Source: Ichthyophthirius multifiliis
Taxonomy: Eukaryota; Ciliophora; Oligohymenophorea; Hymenostomatida
Assembly (NCBI RefSeq): GCF_000220395.1
Contig: NW_004087037.1
Location: 66,319 to 130,318, forward strand
DNA: 64,000 bases
Direction: 5' to 3'
Shown here: one piece after another, positions 23,547 to 37,000 of the stretch
Position numbering within the stretch: position 1 is the first letter of the stretch
How the letters are laid out: each line of letters begins with the position of its first letter
Notes under the pieces: generated by a model
Seen by the model: the letters and a program-made list of their open reading frames with translations, nothing else
What the model was told of the DNA's origin: nothing
Database searches by the model: none
Made by a program: the position numbers and the translations under genes

Positions 23547-24540
23547 ATGAAACCAAATATGCAATCAATGCCATTAGGAAATAATAAACCTTCTATAGTA
23601 ATAATAAGCTATAAAAATAATATTATATTCTAAAATAAAATTGTTTAATTTAATTTATTAGCTTGATAAAGAAACTAAAATAATATTAGATAGTTATGAA
23701 TAAGAATTTGGATCAGAAGATTCATAAAATAAACCTAAAAAAACTCCTCCAATATTTGTTAGAGGGGGTGTTTAAGCAGCTGATGTATTTTTTTTTTTTA
23801 AAAAAATATAAATTTATATATTATTTTTTTGATAAAAAAAAAAGCAAAAAACATTAATTGAAGATAAAGATAAAGGAGCTTATTATACACCTAATATGGT
23901 AATTTTTTAATAAATATATTTCGAAAAAAATTATATATAAATAAGCAATACTTTTAATAAACACAAGATGAAATTTTAGAATAAAAATAAGATATTTAAA
24001 AATAAAAAAAAGGTAATATAATTAATATATAAATTTATTTTAAAAAAGCTTTAAATATAAATATATGTACATTTATACTTAAAAAAAGATGAAAAGACAA
24101 GATATGTAGTCGATGAATTTTTTTGTTTATTAAAATAAAAAAATGATAAACAAGTAAATAATATATATATAATTAATATTTTTTTGTTTTATTTATTTGA
24201 TTTATTACAAAAGCAATTCTAAAAATAATAATAAACAAATAAAGAAAAAAGCATTCCAATTATAAAATAACTTGAAAAAAGAGATTTATTTAGAGAATCT
24301 TTTTATGATACAATGGATAATTTAAAAAGATATTAATCTCATGTTTCTAATGAACACAATAAATAAAACATATGTTTATGTATTTTTTTTTTAAAAGTTT
24401 TTTATTTTAATATAAAATATAGAAAATCTAGAATTGTAATAGGATGAAACATTCCTATATTCTGTTTTTAATAAATTTGGGTAAATATAACAAATTAAAA
24501 GAAGGGCTATATATTTCCCTGAATAACTTGTAAATTAAAA

Positions 24541-24581
<41 letters not shown>

Positions 24582-25590
24582 TTTTTTATTAATAAATAAT
24601 CTTAATGTAGGAAGCTGAAATCATTTGTTATATCAAATACGAGGATTCTAGTTCAGCAAAGAAAGCACTTGAAAGCTTATTATAATAGAGACATTAAATT
24701 AAAATGACTGGCAGGTATAAAATTATAAATAATAATATATATAAAAATTTATATATATTTATATAAATATATAATATATATTTATTTATATTTATAAATA
24801 TATATATAAAATATGTTTTTTTAGATATGGAGAAGAGCCAGAAAGTGAACTTGCTAATCTATATTAAGTAAATTATAAATAATTAAATATTCAAATAATA
24901 TTTAATTTTATTTTTTAAATAGATGATTTCTTAACAAAATCAATCATCATCGTTTTAGTTTCAATATAGAATATAGTAGCCGGAAATAATATTTTAATAA
25001 ATATTCCATTAAAAAGGACTGAAAATAAAGAGAAAGAAGAAATGAATATGCAAATATAAAAGAAAAGCATATTCCAATATCATGAATAAGGCCTTGAAAA
25101 AATAATTCATTTAGAACCGCCTTAAAATGAATTCATAAGGCAATTGATAGAAAGAACAGCTAAATTAGTTACACAAGTATTTATTATTTTTATTTATCTT
25201 ATTTATTATTATTTTAAGGAAGGATTTTGGTTCGAAGAAATATTAAAAGAAGCACAAAAGAACAATAGAGAATATTCTTTTATTTTTATAGTTCTAAAAA
25301 TTAAAAATAAAAATTATATATATATAATTTATTAAAAAAAAAAAAAATTACAAAACAATAATATAAAAAAATAATAAAACTTATAAAAAGAATAATTGCT
25401 ATGAACATTAATACTATAAATGGAGACTATATTCTTATTCACAAGGAGATGATGACAGATAATGGAATATGGACCCTTTTTTGTTTTCTATAAATGGTCC
25501 TATATATTATCCTCCATATACAGAAGAGTTTAAAAAAAATTAAAAAATAAATAAATTAAAAAAGAATATATATCAATAGAAAAAATAAAA

Positions 25591-25644
<54 letters not shown>

Positions 25645-27119
25645 TTATCTATATTTATTTTAATATATTTTTTATAGTTTATAAAAAGAAAGAGAAAAGA
25701 AATTATCAAAAAGAATTACTTAAGGTTTATAACCTATTTCTTTTGTTAATAAAGATATTTTAGATACTGCATTATATAATTTAAACACTACTCGAACTTC
25801 TATAGCTGAAGCCATGATAATAGTAATGGACTTACATACTAGTTCAGCCGATGTTGTGAATACTTTATATTAATCTATTTATTTTTCTCGATTTAATTGG
25901 AATTAATTATTAGCCAAAATTTATTTAGTTTCTGATGTTTTACATAATTCTTCATAGACTTCCAGTAGTTTTTGGTCATATAGGCTTTTTTTAGAATGGA
26001 CTTTACCTGATATATTTGAAATACTTAATTTTGCTATGAAAAACATAGAAGAAAAAGAAGAAAAAAATATATAGAATACTTTCAAAGAAAGAATATTGAG
26101 AATTCTTTAATTATGGAATGATTGGGCAGTTTATGACTCAACTTTTTTATTAGGTCTTGAAGCTTTATTTTTATCTGAGCCTTTACAAAAAATCTAAATG
26201 AAATTATAAGATACGTCTACTAGTTTAAATTTTAGATTAAAAGTGTATTTCGAAGGACATGTAGTCTAAATTCCTAAAGATAAATTAGAAAGAGAATGCC
26301 ATAATCACGGTGTAAGTGCTAGAGGATCTATTAAATAGATGTTTAATAGACTTTTGATTATCGAAAATTATAAATTAATTAAAGAAATGATAAACAATGG
26401 GGAAGAAGTACTATAAGGAGGAACTTTGGAGATTGAAGAGGCTAAAGAATAGATTGTAGTTTTTAATAAATAAATTTTAAAAAAAAATGACTTTAGTAAT
26501 TTCACAATGAGTGATTTGAAACTTTATACAAATATAGGCTTAAAATTATTGAATTTTATTTAAAAAAGGGCTGGTTATTTAAAAGATGGTGATATTGAAG
26601 GATAAGACTTGGATAAATTTGATGAACTTTTATATGAAATTAATACAAATAAAAGCGTATTTTAAAGTGTTAAATTTCAAGATGTGAGTGATGAGTAGTA
26701 TGTAATTTAATATAAAGATGATGAAATTAATGGAGTTTAATTAAGTGAGTAAGAATTAAATGATATAAAATAAGGTGTTTACGAAATTATATCAAAATAT
26801 GATATTAAGTATTTATTTAGTAATAGTAATAATGATAATATTAATAATAATAATAATTTGAATTAAAATTTAAATAAAAATTAGAAGATATATTAAAATT
26901 AAAATAAGTGTGAAAATTAAAGTTAATATTAAAATCCTAATTAAAAAGAAAGTAATATTATTGATATATATTAAAAAAATATTATAGAAAAAGATATATA
27001 AAACAAAGACAAAAATATAGATATAAAAGATAATAATAAAAATAATAATAATATATAAAATAAAATAAATAATAGTAATTAAAGTTAATCATAATAATAA
27101 TAATAATAATAATAATAAT

Positions 27120-27177
<58 letters not shown>

Positions 27178-27537
27178 TTAATAATAAGTTGATAATAATT
27201 AATCTTAATCTAGAAATATTTAATCTTCTGTTGGTTTTAAATCTGGAAATTAAAGAAGAAGATCAAGAAGTTCCTCAAGAGAAAGAAGAAAAAATTATTA
27301 GCATAAAAACAGATCAAGAAGTAAATCAAAAGGGAAAAGTCATTCAAAAAATAAAAATTATTAACAGAGTAGTAGTAACTAGAGAAAAAATAAAAGGTCT
27401 TATTCAAGTTCATCATCTTCATCAAATTCATCATCATCATCAAGATCGAAATCCAGAGATAAGGTTTATTTACATATTTTTTAAATATATATTTAATTTT
27501 TTATTAGAAGAGAAGAATTGAAAAAAAGAGATATTGA
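23547..27537 (+). CDS. U2SURP: U2 snRNP-associated SURP protein (SR140-like)
   Basis: Proposed join(23547..23597,23662..23784,23845..23898,23946..24012,24089..24153,24214..24379,24423..24529,24611..24714,24825..24867,24923..24975,25017..25176,25219..25290,25391..25527,25678..27463,27508..27537), 1005 residues. Domain order matches U2SURP. An RRM starts QNICLQNLELQQDETFLYSVFNKFG and has CYIKYEDSSSAKKAL. A SURP module runs NEFIRQLIERTAKLVTQ, EGFWFEEILKE, HQYYKWRLYSYSQGD. A CID follows with LYNLNTTRTSIAEAMIIVM, AKIYLVSDVLHNSS and the LEWTLPDIF helix. A Gln run and an SR-rich tail (RSRSSSRERR, SSSSSSRSKSR) end it. Family knowledge: a U2 snRNP/17S component in branch-site recognition. The exon pair around 24923-25017 is the least certain; all other joins restore conserved sequence. 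Confidence 0.87.
27085..27187 (+). repeat. (TAA/CAA-type)n tract coding poly-Gln
   Basis: About 30 triplets mostly TAA read as Gln in the U2SURP C-terminal region, with scattered Tyr and Lys. Under the standard code this would be a wall of stops. Confidence 0.85.
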
Positions 27538-28062
27538 TAAAAATTATTTTTTTTATTTTTTTTATGTATTTGTTATTTATTTTTTTTAATTAAAATTATA
27601 TCATATTTTTACTTTATTTTTTAACATTAATATTATTTATTTTATTATAAAATAGAAATAATATTAATTTTATTCAATTATTGCAAAAAAAAATGTTATT
27701 ATAATTAATAAAATTTACTTATATTTAATTTTTTTTAACTAGAAATTATTTGATTTTTATACTATTAATTAAATAGTAAAATTTTTCTTAAATTTAATTC
27801 AAAAAAAAATAAAAAAAATAAAAATATAAATGGATCAAATGTATATTTTCTAAAAATAAAAGTATTAATAAATAATATATTGTACTATTTTATTTCAAAA
27901 ACATCTTTAAAATATATTTCAAACACATTTTTTATTTTTATTTTTAGAAAAACTCTTAAATATTCATTTTTTTTTTGTTATTTTTTTTTTTTTTTTTTTG
28001 TGTAAATGAAATAAAAAAAAAAACAAAGTAAAAAAAATATTAAAATAAATAAAAAATAATCA
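27538..28062. other. Intergenic AT-rich spacer
   Basis: T-rich 3' flank of U2SURP, then an A-rich leader. An in-frame ATG at 28006 could extend the next gene by 19 codons. Confidence 0.55.
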
Positions 28063-29482
28063 ATGTAATATAGTTTATTAAAAAATAAATCATAATCATT
28101 ATATTCTTAATCAATGTAAGGAACGACAATAAATCCCTTACCCTAAAAATCTTTTATACGAATACGTCCCAAAACAGCCTAATCTTATAAAAAAGTAATT
28201 AGTTTTTACAAAAATACAAATTTATATAAAGTTGAGGATGATATTTTTTTTAATTCAAATAATAAAGTATAGTAAAAAATGCCTAAATATATGAACTTAT
28301 CTAAGGCTTAATCTGCTCATATATTAAGGAATAATTCTAATATGACTTTTACATAAAATAATAGCTAAAATATTTAAAAAAATTCGAGTATAAATTAAAA
28401 ATTTTTAAATACAAAATAATTAAGGTATAACTTTAGTATTTATTAAAGCTTAAAAGATAATATTTAGCCCAAAAACATATAAAAATACATCAACAATGTT
28501 TCTCATATAAAAAGTTTATCTATATTTGATAATTACGAAAAAAATAAGCTTATGCATAATCTATCTTAGAAAGAAAAAATTCTAAAAGAAAAATTAAAAA
28601 GTAAATTAAACATAATAACAGAAAAAAGATTATAAAAAGAAAGACAAGAAAGAAACAAATACTATGAAAAATTATAAAAATAATAATATAAAATAAATAT
28701 ATAAGAACTAGAAAAAGATAAATAAATTTTAAATGATTATGCAGTTAAAGGACTTAATAATTTCATGAGTTAAATTGATTTGTATAATTTATATTTTTGT
28801 GGAAGAATTGTTGAGAGTGAATAAATATCTAAAAGCTTACTAAAAGTATGTAATTTTCATTTATTATTTAAAAATAATCAGGAGATTATGTAGAAATTAT
28901 AAGAGAATAATATTTAATAATAAAAGGGAATTAATAAAATTTAAATTCCAAAAAATATTTCAATAAAGCTATAAGTTAATAGAAATAAAGAAAACAAAAT
29001 TCTTAAAGAATTTATTAAAAATTAAAATGATGATTTAACAAAGAAAATAGATACTAAATTATAAGAAGGGATCTAATTTATGCAAAGTAAAATTATTTAT
29101 CCGGAATTCTATTAGAAATTAAATATTAATATTAATTAAATTAAAAACTATTTAAATAAAAATAATTCGAAAAATGAACTTTTATTTTTAGGTTTGTTAG
29201 AATAAATAATATATAGGTTATTTAACAGATTTTAAAAAAATAACCTTTATTAATAAATTGTATTGATAAAGTATATTTATATTATTTTTTATTTTTATTT
29301 TTTTAATATATTAGTATAAATAATCAGCTTTACATTGGGCGGCTAAAAGAAATTTTATTAGTTTAGTAGAACTTCTATTAAAAAATAATATAAATAAAAA
29401 TTTAATAGATTATAGGGGAAAAACTGCTTTAGATATAGCTAAAGAATTATAAAGTATATAAATTATAAATTTACTAAAATGA
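28063..29482 (+). CDS. Coiled/Asn-rich protein with C-terminal ankyrin repeats
   Basis: join(28063..29259,29315..29482), 454 residues, TGA 29480-29482, one 55-nt intron. The first two thirds are basic and Asn/Gln/Lys-rich with a likely coiled coil (KEKILKEKLKSKLN, EKRLQKERQERNKYYEKLQ). The second exon codes an ankyrin repeat SALHWAAKRNFISLVELLL followed by a partial one, YRGKTALDIAKEL, and ends INLLK. Ankyrin repeats are protein-interaction modules; the partner is unknown. An alternative upstream ATG at 28006 is in the same frame. The intron was chosen because the donor at 29260 is phase 0 and brings in the ankyrin frame; a nearby donor at 29271 would not. Confidence 0.75.
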
Positions 29483-30089
29483 AAGTCTATTTTTTATTTT
29501 GTTATACGAATTGGGAGATTATTAATCAAATAAAATAATTTATTAAAGTTTTATATTATTATTAATATAAAATTGATATATTTATATTATATATAAATAA
29601 TTTTAATATTAAAAATATAATAATATTAATATATTTTTTATTATATTTTTAAGATTTTCGTTATTTATTTAAATAATTATAATAAATTATTAAAATAGAA
29701 ACAATTTTATAAAAATTAAAGAAAATTAAAAAAAATTAATAATTATTATAATTTAAAATAAAATATAAAATAATATTTAATATCTTACGATAATATAAAT
29801 TCAAAGATATTAATTAATTTTTTTGTTAATAAATAATAATAGAATGATATAATAAAGGATATATTATAAAACAAATAATAAAAAATTATTATTAAATAAA
29901 AATGCTTTTTAAATTGTTTTGAAAATATATAAAGAAAATTAATTATATTTAAATTTACAAAATATTCTATTGTTAAAAATAGAAAAATGATAATATAACG
30001 AATATTTTTAAATGTTTATATTAATATGAAATAAATATTATTAGATTATTAAAAATAATATAAAGAAAAATATATTATATCAATTATAT

Positions 30090-30130
<41 letters not shown>

Positions 30131-31052
30131 ATAATATTTTTTTTTTTTATTTTTTTATATATTATTTAAGTATTTTTATTTTTTCTATTTAATTTTTCTT
30201 TTTTTTTCTGATTTTTAAATATTATAAACACTTTTTATGTTTTTTTCACTATATTAGTATATACATTTTATTAACTTTACATTTTTTTTAACTAATTTTA
30301 ATCCTTCTATAATAATTATTTATTATTATATCATTTTTAATAAAATAATTTAATTTTTATATCTTTTTCCTTCATTTATACTTTTATAATTTTTTTAAAA
30401 AAAAATTATATATAATTATTACTAATGTTCATTAATCAATAATTTTGTTATTTTTTTAATTAGATGATTTCTCCAGTTTTTTATAATAATTAGATTTTTA
30501 TTATTTTTTTAGTTTAACTATTAAATTATATATTTAGATAATGATAATAGATTATGTTATTTTTATTACAAGTAATATTTAATCATTCGATGATGATCTA
30601 TACGATTTATGCAAATATACCTTAAAAAAGTAATTTCAAATAATTTAAAAACAGATTAGTATTTTAGGACAACTTTCTTTAAAAAAAATCAATAGTCTAA
30701 ATTAAATCCTTCAGGATATCTTTGATGATTTTAGAGTTAACTTTACTAAATGAAAGAAAAAAAAAGAATAGCAATTAAAAGATTAAATAATTTTGATGAA
30801 ATGAATTGAATAAAATTAAATTGACTTATAAATATAAATATATAAAAAAAAGACAGATTAAATTAAAACATTTTTGATTATAAAACAATATAAAGATAAA
30901 AGATATAAAATATATGAAAAATAATATAATAATAATAAGAATATAATAAAATATTAATTATAATTATATATAATATTATAAAATAAATTATATATATAAA
31001 TATTTAATTAAATTTTTTATTATTTAAAAATAAAAATTTAAAAATTTAAAAA
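29483..31052. other. AT desert with one possible small coding segment
   Basis: Mostly AT, with (TA)n at about 30092-30126. See the separate entry for 30541-30753. Nothing else supported. Confidence 0.5.
30541..30753 (+). CDS. Possible small gene or terminal exon
   Basis: ATG 30541 to TGA 30751-30753 gives 70 residues starting MIIDYVIFITSNIQSFDDDL. It continues as an amphipathic helix-rich chain (LYDLCKYTLKKQFQIIQ, SLNQILQDIFDDF). The segment is richer in G+C and in Asp/Cys/Gly codons than the desert around it. The same frame is open upstream, with LDDFSSFLQQLDFY after an AG at 30461-30462, so an earlier exon is possible. The complementary strand is also free of TGA over part of this span, so the strand is not certain. 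No family recognised. Confidence 0.35.
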
Positions 31053-34000
31053 ATGTCTTTTTTAGATATATAAAGTGTGTTTTAATAATTTTAAGAAAAG
31101 TATTAATAATATAATAAATTTTTATTTAATAAAATAAACTTTATTTTAATATTAGATAATTATGTGAATAAATATGGATTTAAATAATTAAGTAAAAAAT
31201 TAAATATATAAATATATAAATAAAAAAAAGGTAAATAAAGTATTAAACCTCTTTATAAAAATAAATTCTTATTGAAAATTTTGGTTTTTAAATACTAAAT
31301 AAATAAATATATAAAAAAATAAATTTTTTAATAGGAATTATATATAAAAATCATAAAACAATTAATTTGATATAATAATTTCAACTTAATTTTCAAAAAA
31401 CTCTGAATTGATGATTCTTAAAGTAATAAAATCAAATAAAATAACTATAAAATTATATATAATAGAGTTAAGATAATCAAACATATATAAATCATTCTGA
31501 AAATATAGATTATTAATAAATACAAAATGAATTAAAAATTCCCTAAATCGAATAAATAATATAAATTATAAATAATATAATTACAAAAATATAGGAATTA
31601 TTTAAAAAATCTAAACTTCCAATAATCTTTAAAATTCCAGAAATAGGAAGATTATAAATAGACGCGAATCGAAATTTAAGTTTTATTTCTGAAAAAAACA
31701 TCCCCCTAATAAAAATAATTTAAAATAATAAAAAATCGAATTAATCTCCAAGAAGAAGTCCTCATATAATAAAAACAGAAAGAAGTTTCGAAAAAAAACA
31801 AATAAAAATAAATTCGCCTTTATTATTAAAAAAATAATATTCTCCTATAATAAACAAGCATGAAAATTAAATAAAAAATTTAGAAAAAAATTAAATAAAA
31901 AGTTTAGAAAAAAATTAAATAAAAAATTTAGAAAAAAGTTAAATAAAAAATTTAGAAAAAAATTAAATAAAATTGTCTGATTTAGCTTAAGAAGGAAGAT
32001 TTTTAATAAAATCGCATTTAATAAAATTTCCTTTAAATTAAAAAAAAGAATAGGAAATAATTTTAGATTAACAATAAAGAACTAAAAATGTACCTGTTTT
32101 TAGTTTAAAGGAAAACGAAGTTATTTGTATGAGAATAGGCAATAATTTTTCACCAAAAACTAAATTTTGGTATATTGATGATGAAGATAAGTGTTTAAAA
32201 AATATTAAAAATGAACTTTTTAATGAAAATACTGTTTGTGATTTTTATGTTAGTTTTTTAGATGAAATTGCATTTTTTTAAAAAAACGAGATAAAGTTAG
32301 AAAAAAAGATAAGAATGAAAAATATTTCCTAAAAAAATTTTGAGAAAATTGTTAATTAATTACCAATTTTCGAATATGAAAGTTTAACTGATAATTTTTT
32401 TTAAATAAATTACTGCAATATAAATTAAATAAAGAACCGAAAACTCAAAATATAATTTTAGAAATTAAATAAATGTTTGTTTTAGCAAATAAAAAAGCTA
32501 TATTAGAATATATTTTATTAAATAATGAAGAAAGAAAAAGATTAAATATTTGTTTTTATTAAGACTGGGAAAAAAAAAATGAATTAAAAAGAGATTTTTC
32601 ATATTAAAATAATAAATTAATTTATATATAAGCTTTATTAGATAAAGTATAGTAAAATCGTAAAATTTAACTAAAATGGGAAAATGATACTTAACTTATA
32701 TAAAAAAATGAAGATTTTATATAAAAGCTTTAAAATAAAAATAATAAAATCTTTTATTTAGAATAGTTTTTTTAATAAATATATAATGATATTTAATTTT
32801 GGGAATAATAAATTATTCTTTTTTGGTAAAAAAATTAAGGATTTTCGAAGTTTTTTTTGGTTTAAATTAAAGTTTTTGGTAGGAAAAAATAAGATAAATT
32901 TGTGAATTTTTTCAAGAAATTTTTTTAAGAAAAATTCCTTTATTTACACTTGAAAGTGCTTTTTTAAAGTATAATAATTAATAGGAAATTGGGGTCTTTT
33001 TTTTAAATGAAAATAAAATATTTATTAGATTTTTAGTACTTTTATAGTTGTTTTTTAAGCAAAGTTAAGCTTTATTTATCAACGAATAAGCCGATTTTGG
33101 TAAAGAATAAACTAGTTTTATTAATTAAAATACCTTTGGGAACAAAGAAGGATTTTAAGAATAATAAGAGGAGTTTTTGGAAATCGAAGAAGGTCTTTTT
33201 ATAAATATAAATAATAATAATGAAGGAAATAAAAGTCAAATATTTTAATGTAATCTTTGAAAGGGAAAAAATAATCTATGCTTATATAAAAAAGGAATGT
33301 TTTTCAGGAATATTAATAAATTATTTATGAAATAATATAGTAAAATTTAGACTAAAATAGACTTATTATATAGAAAATATCGAGTTATTATAAATAATTA
33401 CAAAAAATGAAGAAAAATATATCTTTAAGAAAATAATAAGAAGATTAATTAAAAGAAATTTATAATTTTTTCGAATATTATTAAACTGTAAAAATAAATG
33501 AAGAAATTCCTTAAAATTTTATAAATAAAGGAATTTTTAATATAAACTAATAAAAAATGAGGAATTTTTTAATAAATAAATGCATAAAAAATAAGTATTT
33601 TTATTAAAAAAAAATAATAAATATAAAAATAAGATTAAATATATTAAATAATATATATATATTTGCATTTTTTTTATTATTATTTAATATATATATATTT
33701 GTATAGGAATATTATAAATGAGAAATTATAAGATATTCTATTATAAAATATATAAAATTTAAATAATTAAATTGCTAAATTAAACTAAAATATACCTAAA
33801 AATATCGATAATATATAAAGTTATTTAATTTTTGAGAATATATAAGTGTAATATTAAGAAGAAGAAGAAAATCAAATACTAATTTAATATTAAAGCATAC
33901 TAGGCTTATTTTTTGGTTTAATATTTGATTATAAATGTCTTATTTAAGTTGATTTTTTGAAAAAAATATATTAATTGAGAAAATAAATATTTTTAATTTA

Positions 34001-37000
34001 AAATACAATTACTAATTTATAAAATAATCTAAATACAATTCGATAAAATTTAATTAATAATCTTATTAATGAAAAAAATTTACTTTAAATTAAAATTAAT
34101 GATTTCTTAGTAAAATATTATCGCTTGTTTGAATAAACATAAGTAAATACAATTAATTTTTTAATTAAAGATATTTAAACTTAAACTGATATAATATATT
34201 AACCTTTATAATTATTAATTAATGAAGAAAAGACATTACTTTTATAAGAAGATTAAATTTTAAGTATTCAGTATAATATATATTCTTAATTATTTAATTT
34301 TTATTAAATAATAAATATTTATATATATTTATTTATAGATAATAATCCTTTAAAAAATATATAGTTATATAAAATATAAGTTCATATAGATAAATTAAGA
34401 CATTTTTTAAATATACATAGTTTTTTTTAATAAAATTATATTTGTTGGATGAAATTAGCACCTTTCTTTTAAAAAATAGATTTTCATTATATTAAGGATA
34501 AAATTAAAGATATATATCATGAAAATAAGGAACTATTTATATATTTCAAAGGATAAATTAAAGGAAATAATATATAATTATTATTAAAAATTATTGTCTA
34601 AATTTAAGATGAATTAGAAGTTTTTATTAAAAATGAATAACTCTTTGAAAATTTAAATAATAAGGCTTTAAAAAAAAGACATTGGGATGATATTTTTGAG
34701 TTTTTAGGTTTTTGTTTTTCTAATGTTAGTTTAAAGAAAATATCCGAATTTAATTTAGAAAAAATTTAATAAGATAAAATCTAATAAATTAGTTAAAAAG
34801 CTAATTTCGAGCTTTTAATTGAAGATAAAATATCTAAAATTAATAATTTTTTATAGAATTTATATTTAAAGGAATTTTTTTTTCTAGAATAAAAATAAAA
34901 TTTCGATGAAATTGAAGAAAATCTTCTTTTGATTAAAAATATTAAATAGGAAAAAAATTGTGACTATTTTTTAGAGGAAAGTAAATTTGTTGAACTTTAA
35001 TTATTTTTTCTATATGAAAATTTGAGAAAAATTGTTAAAATTTAAGTCCAAGTTTAAAATATGGAAAAATTTATTTTTTAAAAAAATGATTTTTTTAAAT
35101 AAATGCCATTAGAAAGTATATAATAATTAATATATTTTATTTTATTTTATATAATTTATTTATTTATTTTATTTATTTTATTTTATTTTATTTATATTTA
35201 TTTTATTTTATTTTACTTATTATTTTACTTTACTTTTTATAAAAAAGGCTTTTATTTTAAAAAAGTATGCTAATAAATTTAATATATTAAATAATATTTA
35301 TAAGAAAATAATTATAAAGCCTAAAGTTTTTCTGATTATTTAAATAATAACCCTTTATTAATTAAAGAAATATGCAATGATTTAAAAATAATCAAACTTT
35401 CCTTAAAATAATACTTACTTTAAATAAGAAGTAAATACCCTCGTATGTATTTTTTAGAAGACTACTAATTATTAAAAGATATTTAATATATATTTACGAA
35501 TACACATACATCTAATTTATATATATTATTTAGTGAAAATAAATAATATATAAAAGGAATTTCTAATATTTAAAAAAAAGATATTTATTAAAAATGTTTC
35601 GAAAATACTATTTTTTTTTAAGAATAATTGAATACTTTTACACTAGATAATGTTTTTCCTTTAATAGATTTTAATATTAAAAATACTTTAATTACTTTTA
35701 TGTAAAATCTATTTGAAAAAACAATTAAAAATAAAGACTATTTTTTAGAAATAATTACATAAGAAGAAATAATAGATTAAAATATTGAAAATATAAATAA
35801 TGAAAGTGAAGAAGATGAAGAAGAAGAAGAAAATAATTAAATTTTAGGAAAAATAACTGTATATATACCTTTTTAAATAAAAATGTTTATTTTTTACACT
35901 TTGATTACTTCCTAGATAGAAAATTCTATATAAAACTAAAACTTTTAACTTCTAATATAAAATTTATTAAAGTAATATTAAAAAGCAATAAATTACTATA
36001 AAAAATAAAACATCAATAGTATTCTATTTCTATAAACTTAAAATTTATTAACCGCAATAGTACATTAATTAGATATTATAAAGACATTAGAAAATGAACA
36101 AAATATAAACACAGAAGATTTTATATGGGAAAGCCAAATAAAGTATTATTATTAAGAAAAAACAGCAAATATTTAAACTTTTGGTATTTTATAAGAATAT
36201 TAATATGAGTATTTTGGGGAAAATAATCGTATATTTATAAGTCCTTTAACTGATAAGTATTTAAGGGCGATTTCAGGAAGTATTTCTTTGGGATTTTTTA
36301 ATGTTTTTTAAGGAGAGAAGAATTGTGGGAAGAAAAGTTTATTAATAGAACTTAGTTTTTAATTTGGTGTTTTTTTATAGTTTTATGGTTTTTAATAAAA
36401 AAAAGAAACGGAATAATTAATAAACATACAAAATTTAATAAAAGGATGTTTTTTGGGTAATTTTTGGGGGGCTATTTGGAATTGTTAATTGGCTAATTGG
36501 GAAATTATAAAAGATATTTTTTTATGTGTTTAGAGTGCTTTTGGAAAGGAAAAAGAGGTTGTTTTTTTAAAGGAAAACTATATTTTTATTGACTAGTAAA
36601 GGAATTTTTAGACTTAGATTTTTTTAGGTTTTTCTTAAATTAAGTAAAATATCTGTGAAAATTTTTAAGGATTTTTTAGGAATATTTAGGTTGTTTTACC
36701 ACACAAAAAGTTCGTGTTTGAAAACTTAGTAAATGCGAATTTAATAGGCATTGAAGAATTCGAAAAAAATAAAGTTTTGGAAGATTTAAAGGAATTTCGG
36801 ATTTAAGAAATAAGTCTATAGGAATTTAAATAGTATATATGGAAAGTTAAAAAGAAAAGAAAATATATAAAATTTAATGATTATATGGATATTATTTATA
36901 AAAAATAAAAAATTAATAATGATTAATTAATAATTTAAGAATTTTTTAAGTAAAATAAAGTTCCAAAAAATGAGTTTTTAATAAATAAAATGAAAAAAAT

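Noticed and set aside
32382-32461. An 80-nt intron in the dynein-like gene
   Set aside because: The interval reads sensibly as protein after the T8 run (LNKLLQYKLNKEPKTQNII), so a frame change at the homopolymer explains the data better than splicing it out.
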